From the NCBI GenBank assembly GCA_020850995.1, contig JADZDP010000127.1, positions 1 through 33,095 on the forward strand: a stretch of DNA of 33,095 nucleotides, given 5' to 3'. Origin of the DNA: Deltaproteobacteria bacterium (GTDB lineage: Bacteria; Myxococcota; UBA727; VGSZ01). The notes below the pieces were generated by a model. It made no database searches. It saw only the letters and a list, made by a program, of their open reading frames with translations, and had not been told where the DNA came from. Positions within the stretch are counted from its first letter, which is position 1. The number at the start of each line of letters is the position of its first letter. Below, piece after piece: positions 1-7,093 of this stretch. A program made the translations under genes and the position numbers.

Positions 1-3000
1 AGGTCTTGGCGTTGCCGTTGCACGAGGACATCGCCGGTGCATTCACCGTGAAGTCGCCCTGCGGGTCGCAGTCGCCGTCGAGGTCCCGCGGCACGCCGGC
101 GATGACCAGCGTCACCAACACCTCGCCGGTGAAGGTCACCTGCATGCGGCGGTTGCCGAGCGCGGCGGGGGTGATGGTGATGGCGTCCATGTCGTCACCT
201 GCGCCCACGGTGCCGCTAGCCGTGGCGATGTCGCCGTCGAGCAATTGAGTGCCGGAGGAGCCGACGAGCACCTCGGGGTCCGAGCCGTCGCCGAAGTCGC
301 CGGCGGTCTCGTCGACGTCCGTCACGACGCTCGTCGGGTTCGAGTCCACCAGCTCGCAGGTGTCGTCGTCGACGTCGTCGGCGTCGGCGTCGTCGTCGCA
401 TACGTCGCCGAGGGCGTCACCATCCACGTTGGACTGGTCGTCGTTGGCGTCGTCCGGGCAGTTGTCGCTGGCGTCGGCGACGTCGTCGCCGTCGTCGCTG
501 TCGTCGCAGATGTCACCGCCGTGATGCGCGCCGGGCTCGAGCCCGTCGCCGTCGACGTCGGCCTGGTCGCGGTTGGCGGTGAACTCGCAGTTGTCGCACA
601 CGTCGCCCACGATGTCGTTGTCGTCATCGCCCTGGTCGACGTTGGCGTGCTGCGGGCAGTTGTCGCAGGTGTCACCGAAGCCGTCGCCATCGAGGTCGCC
701 CTGCGTGGGGTTGCGGTAGGTGGCGCAGTTGTCGCAGGCGTCACCAGCGCCGTCGCCGTCACCGTCGAGCTGGTTGGTGTTGGCCACGTCGGGGCAGTTG
801 TCGTCGGCGTTGGTGAGGTTGTCGTCGTCCATGTCGAGGTCACAGAGGTCGCCGCGGCCGTCACCGTCGGTGTCGGTCTGGTCGTCGCCTGCCACGCCCG
901 CGCAGTTGTCGCAGGTGTCGCCGCGCCCGTCCTCGTCGCCATCGCCTTGCTCCGCGTTCTGCAGCACGGGGCAGTTGTCGCAGAGGTTGCCGACGCCGTC
1001 CTCGTCGTTGTCGAGCTGGTCTTCGTTGGCCACGAAGGGGCAGTTGTCGTCGATGTCGAGCAGGCCGTCGTCGTCGTGATCTTCGGCGTTCTGGCCCTCC
1101 TCGCACTCGGTCTCCTCGCCCTCGTCGTCGAGGCAGGCCTGGCAGGCCTTGCCCACGCCGTCGCCGTCGCCGTCTTCTTGGTCGTCGTTGGCGACGGCCG
1201 GGCAGTTGTCGGCGCCCGTGCAGCCCGCCGCCGACACCGCGCCCGTGCAGGTGGGCAGCGGGGCCGCTTCGCCGCAGGGATCGCACACGCCGTCGCCGTC
1301 GTCGTCGGGATCGCAGGCGTCGCCGGTGCCGTCATCGTCGGTGTCGAGGGCGGCGGCGCAGCGACCCGAGGTGGCGCTGAGCATCGTGCACACGCCACCG
1401 GCGTGCTCGCAGTCGTCGTCGGAGGTGCAGCTCTCGGGGCCGGTGGCGACCTGCGCGCAGCCGATGCCGAGCTCGCAGGCGTCGCCGAGGCCATCACCGT
1501 CGCGATCGGGCTGGGCCGGCTCGCCCTCCGGATCGTCGGACTCGACCTTCGGGTTCGCGACCGTCGCGCAGTTGTCGCACAGGTCGCCGATGCCGTCGCC
1601 GTCGGTGTCGAGCTGCGTGGGGTTCGCCTGCTCGGGGCAGTTGTCGGGCGCGTCGCCCGCCTCGTCCACGCCGTCGCCGTCCGCATCGTCGTCGCAGGAG
1701 TCGGCGGTGCCGTCTTCGTCGGTGTCGCCTTCGGCGATGCACTTGCCGCTCTCGAGGCAGATGCCGCCGGCGTTGCTGCAGTCGGCGTCGCTGGCGCAAT
1801 CGACCTGCTCGCCTGCCTGTCCCTGGCAGGTATCGCAGACGTTGCCGAAGCCGTCGTGGTCGCTGTCGCCCTGCGGGCCGGTGGCGCCGGCGCAGGTGTC
1901 ACACGCGTCGCCCACGCCGTCGCCGTCGCTGTCGTCTTGCAGCGGGTTCAGCACCGTGTCGCAGTTGTCGGCGCCCGTGCAGGTGTCGGTCTCGGTGGGC
2001 ACGGCGCCCGGATCGCAGACGTCGTCGTTGTCGTCGTCGGCGTCGCAAGCGTCGCCCACGCCATCCTCGTCGTTGTCGGCCTGATCGTCGTTGGCGATGT
2101 CGAGGCAGTTGTCGCAGGCGTCGCCTACGCCGTCGCCGTCCACGTCTTCCTGCTCGGCGTTGGCCGCCACGGGGCAATTGTCGGCGTCGTCGGGGACGTC
2201 GTCGGCGTCGTCGTCGAGGTCGCAGGCGTCACCGCCGCCACCGGTGCGGAGCGTGCGGCCGTCCACCTCGAATGCGTCGTTGTCGGTGTCGAGCTGGTCG
2301 GCGTTGTCGTCGAAGGGGCAGTTGTCGAGCGAGGCCACCAGGGCGACCCGGCTCTCGGGCGTGTTCTCGGTGACGCCCGAACCGGGCACGCAGAAGGGCT
2401 CGTCCTCGTCGCACACCAGCTTGCTGGTGTCGATCTCGTCGTCGTCGTCGCCGTCGATGAAGCACTCGTTCTGGCCGGGATCGACCGGGTAGGTGCCGAA
2501 GTTCGGACACGCGGTGGAGGCGTCTTGGTTGCAGGCGTCACCGCGGCCGGCGCCGTCAGCGTTGGTCTGGTCGTCGGAGACGTCGGGGCACACGTCGCAC
2601 GCGTTGCCCACGCCGTCGCCGTCGCCGTCGGCCTGATCGAGGTTGGGCACCGAGGGGCAGTTGTCATCGGGCAGGCCATCGCCGTTCCTGTCTTCATCGG
2701 TGACGCCGTCGAAGTCGAGATCGACGACGCGCGAGTCGACCACCAGCTCGAGGTCGGTCAGGCTCTCGCCGTCACCGGGCGCGTCGACCTGCACGAGCGC
2801 GCTGGCGACGAAGTCGGCCGCCGTGGGCCCGTTCAGCGCGAGGTTGGCGAGCGCGCTGGCGCTGCTGCCGTCGTTGTCGGCATAGGCGAAGAGCGTGATG
2901 GCGGTGTCGCGCTCGACACCGACGACGGACAGGTTCTCGAACTTGCCGGTCCAGTTGCCGTCCTCGTCGAGCGCGACGTCGACGGACGCGACCTGCGCGC

Positions 3001-3655
3001 CCAGCGGGTTCTTCTGCGCGTGGACGGGGTCGGGCAGGAAGGCCGGGTGGCCGTCGTCGGCCAGGAAGGCGGCGACCACGACCTTGCCGACCACCGTGCC
3101 GCCCACGGCGGTGATGGTGAGCTTGTATTGGAGATCGCCCTCGGAGAGGTAGCGCAGGTTGACCAGGTAGGTGGTGCCGGGCTCGAGCACGGCGGACAGC
3201 ACCAGGGGATCGACGCCGTTCGAGGCGCCGAACTGCAGGATGTTCGAGCTGTCGCTGGCGATGACGGGGCCATCGACGAGGAAGACGTTGGTGGCGCCAG
3301 CGCCGCCCGTCACCTCGAAGGTGAGGGTGACCGACGCCCGCTCCGCTACGGTGAAGTGGAGACGTTCGCGGATGTCGTCGGTGGACATGGTGCCGGAGAC
3401 GATGAGCGGCTCGGTGTCGGGAACCACCTCGCCGGCGACGAAGAACTCGTTCGGCGGCACGGTGTTGGGCTCGACCTCGGTGACGTTCTTCCCGGTGGCG
3501 CCCGCCGCGGGCGGCAAGAGCGGCTTCAGCTCCGCCGGGATGCGCACCGTGCCCGAGAGCTGCGCGCCGGGCGTCTTGATGTCCGGCGGCTCGCACGCGA
3601 GGACGGCGGCGGTGACGACGAGGAGAGCGAGAGCAGAACGGGGCGTCATCTTCAT
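1..3655 (-). CDS. Lipoprotein with thrombospondin type-3 (DxDxDG) calcium-binding repeats, 3' end missing
   Basis: The frame opens at ATG 3655 and runs without a stop off the left edge, giving 1218 residues in the window. The N-terminus (MKMTPRSALALLVV...) is a signal peptide ending in a lipobox-like V-L-A-C, with lipidated Cys at residue 21 followed by Glu, so surface or outer-membrane anchoring is expected. Residues about 50-280 are beta-rich and include a region with the look of a pre-peptidase C-terminal-type domain. From about residue 300 the protein is a long series of acidic repeats of the type DGDGVGDACDNC; I count about 18 G-[DN]-x-C-[DNE] steps. Such repeats bind Ca2+ and form rigid stalks. 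The last visible residues leave the repeats for another globular segment. No enzymatic motif is seen. Function is probably structural or adhesive. The family call is firm; the role is inferred. Confidence 0.9.
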   Translation of the reverse strand, partial: MKMTPRSALALLVVTAAVLACEPPDIKTPGAQLSGTVRIPAELKPLLPPAAGATGKNVTEVEPNTVPPNEFFVAGEVVPDTEPLIVSGTMSTDDIRERLHFTVAERASVTLTFEVTGGAGATNVFLVDGPVIASDSSNILQFGASNGVDPLVLSAVLEPGTTYLVNLRYLSEGDLQYKLTITAVGGTVVGKVVVAAFLADDGHPAFLPDPVHAQKNPLGAQVASVDVALDEDGNWTGKFENLSVVGVERDTAITLFAYADNDGSSASALANLALNGPTAADFVASALVQVDAPGDGESLTDLELVVDSRVVDLDFDGVTDEDRNGDGLPDDNCPSVPNLDQADGDGDGVGNACDVCPDVSDDQTNADGAGRGDACNQDASTACPNFGTYPVDPGQNECFIDGDDDDEIDTSKLVCDEDEPFCVPGSGVTENTPESRVALVASLDNCPFDDNADQLDTDNDAFEVDGRTLRTGGGGDACDLDDDADDVPDDADNCPVAANAEQEDVDGDGVGDACDNCLDIANDDQADNDEDGVGDACDADDDNDDVCDPGAVPTETDTCTGADNCDTVLNPLQDDSDGDGVGDACDTCAGATGPQGDSDHDGFGNVCDTCQGQAGEQVDCASDADCSNAGGICLESGKCIAEGDTDEDGTADSCDDDADGDGVDEAGDAPDNCPEQANPTQLDTDGDGIGDLCDNCATVANPKVESDDPEGEPAQPDRDGDGLGDACELGIGCAQVATGPESCTSDDDCEHAGGVCTMLSATSGRCAAALDTDDDGTGDACDPDDDGDGVCDPCGEAAPLPTCTGAVSAAGCTGADNCPAVANDDQEDGDGDGVGKACQACLDDEGEETECEEGQNAEDHDDDGLLDIDDNCPFVANEDQLDNDEDGVGNLCDNCPVLQNAEQGDGDEDGRGDTCDNCAGVAGDDQTDTDGDGRGDLCDLDMDDDNLTNADDNCPDVANTNQLDGDGDGAGDACDNCATYRNPTQGDLDGDGFGDTCDNCPQHANVDQGDDDNDIVGDVCDNCEFTANRDQADVDGDGLEPGAHHGGDICDDSDDGDDVADASDNCPDDANDDQSNVDGDALGDVCDDDADADDVDDDTCELVDSNPTSVVTDVDETAGDFGDGSDPEVLVGSSGTQLLDGDIATASGTVGAGDDMDAITITPAALGNRRMQVTFTGEVLVTLVIAGVPRDLDGDCDPQGDFTVNAPAMSSCNGNAKT

Positions 3656-3743
3656 GGAGTTGCTCGCAGTTCCGACCCGGAATTGACTCGTGGGAATACA
3701 GGGATGCACCCGTCCGTTCGGGCCACCCCACCAAGCCGCGCGC

Positions 3744-3772
3744 CGGTTAGGAGGAAAGCCGCGCGGTGTCAA
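3744..3772 (-). promoter_or_regulatory. Candidate sigma-70-type promoter for the TSP3 lipoprotein
   Basis: On the minus strand a perfect -35 hexamer TTGACA (3772-3767) is followed after 17 bases by TAACCG (3749-3744), a poor -10 match. Transcription would start near 3737, giving an 80-base leader before the ATG at 3655. The perfect -35 box in a GC-rich intergenic region is the main support; the -10 is weak. Confidence 0.35.
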
Positions 3773-3798
3773 CGCACGGCGGGCGATGGGTAAGAGAA

Positions 3799-3817
3799 CG
3801 CCTGTGCGCGACAGGCG
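3799..3817. repeat. Perfect 7-bp inverted repeat upstream of rpmG
   Basis: CGCCTGT and ACAGGCG flank a 5-base GCGCG spacer. The element lies just upstream of the candidate rpmG -35 box and between the two divergent promoters, so it could be an operator or a small hairpin. No T-run follows, so it is not a canonical terminator. Confidence 0.4.
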
Positions 3818-3827
3818 CAGCGAGCCC

Positions 3828-3856
3828 TTGAGCAGTGCGGTGCGCTCGGCTACAGG
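3828..3856 (+). promoter_or_regulatory. Candidate promoter of rpmG
   Basis: TTGAGC (3828-3833) and TACAGG (3851-3856) are separated by exactly 17 bases. The -10 box is about 40 bases upstream of the rpmG start, leaving room for the ribosome-binding site GGGAGA at 3885-3890. Both hexamers are partial matches. Confidence 0.4.
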
Positions 3857-3894
3857 GTCGCGGTTGGTATCGATCTGGATCGTCGGGAGACGCC

Positions 3895-4062
3895 ATGGCC
3901 AAGAGCAACCGTGAGCTCATCAAGCTCGAGTCGACCGCGGGGACCGGCTACTTCTACGTGAAGAGCAAGAACCGCAAGACCGCCAAGGAGAAGCTCGTGC
4001 TGAAGAAGTACGACCCCGTGGCGCGCAAGCACGTCGACTTCAAAGAGACCAAGATCAAGTAG
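3895..4062 (+). CDS. rpmG: 50S ribosomal protein L33
   Basis: This 55-residue protein has the same length as Escherichia coli L33 and the same signature: [18 protein letters not shown], then [11 protein letters not shown], then [20 protein letters not shown]. It is a component of the large ribosomal subunit near the E site. It lacks the CxxC pairs of the zinc-binding form, so it is the zinc-independent type. The start at 3895 is set by the family N-terminus and by GGGAGA 4 bases upstream. It stands alone, without the usual partner genes (rpmB, secE, tRNA-Trp). Its stop is only 3 bases from the stop of the convergent gene at 4066. Identification is secure. Confidence 0.97.
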   Translation: MAKSNRELIKLESTAGTGYFYVKSKNRKTAKEKLVLKKYDPVARKHVDFKETKIK

Positions 4063-4065
4063 CCC

Positions 4066-4521
4066 CTACCCGGCGTCGTCGAAGTCGCGCGCTTCGCGAT
4101 CACCGCCCTCGACCCGCACCTTCTTCGGGCGCGGCGCGGGATACTTGCGATTGCGATCGTGGGTGGAGCGCATCGGCGGCGGCAGCGCGACCGATGCGGT
4201 GCCGCCGACGCTGCCGAGCCCGTGCGCTTGCTCGAGCGCGCGCACCGCGCCGCGCACCGCGACCAGCGAGATGAAGCCGCACACGACGCGATCGGCGGCG
4301 TAGCCGAGCGACATGAACAGCGCGGTCGCGCCCAAGCCGATCACGGGCACGCCGCTCATCAGACAAGCGGCGCCCGAGGCGCCAATGGCGAGCGCGAAGA
4401 TGAACGCGCGAGCCGCACCGCGCAGGACGCGCAGCGTGGTCCAGCGCGCCCGCGCCCGTGGTGGGAGCGCGTCGAGGTGCGATCGCACCTCGGTCTCGAG
4501 CGCGGCCAAGGTCTTCGCCAT
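4066..4521 (-). CDS. Small membrane protein of unknown function
   Basis: The protein has 151 residues. It begins with an amphipathic, charged stretch (MAKTLAALETEVRSHLDALP), followed from about residue 35 to 90 by two hydrophobic segments separated by a short Gly/Pro turn (GVPVIGLG), so two transmembrane helices are likely. The C-terminal 50 residues are basic and proline-rich, then acidic at the very end. A strong GGGAGGG site sits 4 bases before the ATG. The gene lies 30 bases downstream of the E3 gene on the same strand and is probably cotranscribed with it. I do not recognise the family. Composition and codon use match its neighbours. Confidence 0.8.
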   Translation of the reverse strand: MAKTLAALETEVRSHLDALPPRARARWTTLRVLRGAARAFIFALAIGASGAACLMSGVPVIGLGATALFMSLGYAADRVVCGFISLVAVRGAVRALEQAHGLGSVGGTASVALPPPMRSTHDRNRKYPAPRPKKVRVEGGDREARDFDDAG

Positions 4522-4551
4522 GGTTCCCTCCCTGCGCGTGGCGCCTCGCGC

Positions 4552-6315
4552 TCAGCCGTGCACGGCGCGGCCGGCGGCGCTCGAGGCCGCCTCCCAGATC
4601 GCCTCGTACAGCGTGGGGTGCGCGTGCACGGTGGTGGCCAGGTCGTGCACGGTGGTCTCCATCTGCATGGCGAAGGCGGGCTCGGCGATGAGATCGGTGG
4701 CCTGGGGACCCACGATGTGCACGCCGTAGAGCTCGCCGTGGGTCGCGTCGACCACCAGCTTGATGAAGCCGCGGCGCTTCAAGAGGATGGCGGCCTTGGC
4801 GTTCTTGGCGAAGTCGTACTTGGTCACCTTGACCTGGTAGCCGCGGGCCTTGGCCTCGTCCTCCGACAGGCCGCACCAGGCGATGGGCGGCTCCGAGTAC
4901 ACGCAGCCCGGGATGTGGTCGTAGTCGAGGGCGGCCGGCGGTGCTTGCAGCTTGCCCAAGCGATGCGCCACGGTCTCGGCGGCGATGAGGCCCTCGGCGG
5001 AGGCCACGTGCGCGAGCCAGGGCGTGTTGACGCAGTCGCCGATGGCGAACACGCCGGGCTCAGCGCTCTCCATGCTGCCGTTCACCTCGACGAAGCCGCC
5101 ACGATCGAGCTTGGCCGCCGTGCCCTCGATGCCGATACCGCTGGTGAGCGGCGGGCGGCCTACCGCCACCAGGAGCTGCTCGCTCTCGACCATCACCTTG
5201 CTGCCGTCGGGCGCCTGGTAAGTGGTGAGCACCGTGGCGCCCTTCGTGCCCACCTCGGTGACCTTGACGCCGCAGGCGATGGTGCAGCCCTGCTTCTCGA
5301 GCTCGCCGTGCAGGAGCTTGGCCACCTCGGGGTCGCAGGGCAGCAGGATGCGCGGCAGCATCTCGAGCACCGTCACCTTGGTGCCCAGGCGCGCGAACAG
5401 CGACGCGAACTCGATGCCGATGACGCCGCCGCCGATGATGCACAAGGAGCCCGGTACCTTCTCGAGCGCGCCGGTGGCGTGATCCGACGAGAGGATGCGC
5501 GTGCCGTCGAACTTGGCGAAGGGCAGCTCGCGCGGCTTCGAGCCCACGGCGATGACGACGTTTTTGGCAGCCAGCGCGCGCGCGCCGCCGTCGGTGAGCG
5601 CCACCGCCACCGCGCGAGCACCCTCGAGGCGCCCGGTGCCCTTGATGACCTCGACGTTGCGGCTCTTCATCAGGTGATCGAGGCCGGCGGCGTTAGAGCT
5701 CACCACCTGGGCCTTGTGCTTCTGCAACTGCGCCCAGTCGACGCGCACGCCCTCGGCGGCCACCCCCATGCGCGCCGCCTCCTTCAGCTCGGTGACGACG
5801 TCGGCGGCGTGCAAGAGCGCCTTGGTGGGGATGCAGCCGCGGTGCAGGCAGGTGCCCCCGAGCTTGGCGTCTTTCTCCACCAGCGCCACCTTGAGGCCGA
5901 GGGCGCCCGCGCGCGCGGCGGCGACGTAGCCGCCGGGGCCGCCGCCGATCACCACCAGATCGTAGGCGTCGGAGGGCACGGCGCTGCCGACGCGCGCCGC
6001 GGCCGTTGCGGCCGTCGCCGGGCTTGACGACGATGACGATGCTGGCGCGGCCTTGACGCCGGCGGCCACCCGATCACCCGCGGCGCCCACGTAGCCGAGC
6101 ACGGTGCCCACGGGCACGGTCTTGCCCTCGTGCACGTCGATGGTGAGCAAGACGCCGGCGGCGGGCGAGGGGATCTCGGCCTCCACCTTGTCGGTGGAGA
6201 TGACCAGCACGTTCTCGTCTTTGCGCACGGCGTCGCCCGGGCGCTTGAGCCAACGCACGATGGTCCCTTCGGCGATGGACTCCCCGAGCTGCGGCATCAA
6301 GATCTTGTCGGCCAT
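4552..6315 (-). CDS. lpdA: Dihydrolipoamide dehydrogenase (E3) with an N-terminal lipoyl domain
   Basis: E3 reoxidises dihydrolipoamide of 2-oxoacid dehydrogenase complexes with FAD and NAD+. The 587-residue protein starts with a complete lipoyl domain (residues 1-78; lipoylated Lys43 in TDKVEAE), then a Ser/Ala/Pro linker (about 79-115), then the full flavoenzyme. Visible are the FAD fingerprint VVIGGGPGGYVAA (121-133), the redox disulfide GGTCLHRGCIPTK (Cys156 and Cys161), the NAD-binding GGGVIGIEFA, and the C-terminal HAHPTLYE (His566 and Glu571). GAGGAGG precedes the ATG. The lipoyl domain differs from that of the E2 gene at 22800 at only 9 of 78 positions. No E1 gene is in the window. 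Lipoyl-E3 fusions are known in several bacteria, so the fusion itself is not unprecedented. Confidence 0.96.
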   Translation of the reverse strand: MADKILMPQLGESIAEGTIVRWLKRPGDAVRKDENVLVISTDKVEAEIPSPAAGVLLTIDVHEGKTVPVGTVLGYVGAAGDRVAAGVKAAPASSSSSSPATAATAAARVGSAVPSDAYDLVVIGGGPGGYVAAARAGALGLKVALVEKDAKLGGTCLHRGCIPTKALLHAADVVTELKEAARMGVAAEGVRVDWAQLQKHKAQVVSSNAAGLDHLMKSRNVEVIKGTGRLEGARAVAVALTDGGARALAAKNVVIAVGSKPRELPFAKFDGTRILSSDHATGALEKVPGSLCIIGGGVIGIEFASLFARLGTKVTVLEMLPRILLPCDPEVAKLLHGELEKQGCTIACGVKVTEVGTKGATVLTTYQAPDGSKVMVESEQLLVAVGRPPLTSGIGIEGTAAKLDRGGFVEVNGSMESAEPGVFAIGDCVNTPWLAHVASAEGLIAAETVAHRLGKLQAPPAALDYDHIPGCVYSEPPIAWCGLSEDEAKARGYQVKVTKYDFAKNAKAAILLKRRGFIKLVVDATHGELYGVHIVGPQATDLIAEPAFAMQMETTVHDLATTVHAHPTLYEAIWEAASSAAGRAVHG

Positions 6316-6379
6316 GCGTCCTCCTCGCGCCCCGCTCGCTGCGCATTGAGCGCCGCCCGCCCCGCGTCAACGCCTTGCG

Positions 6380-7093
6380 GTGCGCGCGTCTGGATGCGAC
6401 GACGAGCGCGTGCGCGTCGTCGATCTGGGCGCCGATGTCTCTTACGCCGAGGGCGTGCGCCACCAACGCGCGGCGGCGGCTGCCGTCGACACCGACGGGC
6501 CCGTGCTCTTCCTCCTCGAGCATGCGGCCGTCATCACCATCACGCGGCGCGGCGGCACCACGCACGTGTTCTCGTCGCGCGAGCGCTTGGCAGCCCTTGG
6601 CATCGAGCTGTGCGAGACCGATCGCGGCGGCGACGTCACCTTCCACGGCCCCGGGCAGCTCGTGGGCTACCCGGTGCTGCGCCTGGGCCCGTCGAGCCTG
6701 GGCAGCGACGTGGTGGGGTACGTGCACGATCTTGAGGCGGGGCTGGTGGACGCATGCCGCGCGCTCGGCGTGCACGACGCGCATGCCAAGCCCGAGCGCG
6801 ACGCCGCCGGCAACCACCTCACCGGCGTGTGGTGCCGCGCGCCTGATGACAGCACCGACGCCAAGCTGTGCGCCATCGGCGTGGGCTTGAGCGGCGGCGT
6901 CACGCGCCACGGCTTCGCGCTCAACGTCGACATCGAGGTGGAGCGCTTCCTCGCGCACATGGTGCCCTGCGGCTTGGCGGGGCGCGGCGTCACCAGCCTC
7001 GCGCGCGTGCTCGGCGCGGCGCCGTCCATGGCGCGCGTGCGTGAGCTCGTGGCGCACGCCGTGATCGCGCGCGTCGGCGCGCGGGCGCGCTGA
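6380..7093 (+). CDS. lipB: Octanoyl-[ACP]:protein N-octanoyltransferase
   Basis: LipB moves the octanoyl group from octanoyl-ACP to the lipoyl-domain lysine, the first step of lipoate assembly in the cytoplasm. The protein (237 residues from GTG 6380) carries the family signature RGGDVTFHGPGQLVGYPVL (82-100), the catalytic Lys162 in AKLCAIGVG, and the acyl-accepting Cys197 in MVPCGLAGRGVTSL. The start is uncertain. GTG 6410 (residue 11) would give an N-terminus VRVVDLG closer to the usual length, and neither start has a convincing Shine-Dalgarno. It is divergent from lpdA across 64 bases. Its TGA abuts the stop of the aminotransferase-reductase gene, forming TGATCA at 7091-7096. Confidence 0.94.
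   Translation: MRASGCDDERVRVVDLGADVSYAEGVRHQRAAAAAVDTDGPVLFLLEHAAVITITRRGGTTHVFSSRERLAALGIELCETDRGGDVTFHGPGQLVGYPVLRLGPSSLGSDVVGYVHDLEAGLVDACRALGVHDAHAKPERDAAGNHLTGVWCRAPDDSTDAKLCAIGVGLSGGVTRHGFALNVDIEVERFLAHMVPCGLAGRGVTSLARVLGAAPSMARVRELVAHAVIARVGARAR

Noticed and set aside
1..2700. Regular GTCGCCGTC-like spacing, considered as a CRISPR-like or tandem DNA array.
   Set aside because: The periodicity follows the protein repeat with irregular spacing and variable units; there are no conserved repeats with unique spacers.
245..3793. Plus-strand open frame of 1182 codons rich in Val, Gly and Ala.
   Set aside because: It is antisense to the TSP3-repeat lipoprotein. Its low-complexity VAVVAGV composition is what acidic DxDG repeats give when read backward, and it matches no family.
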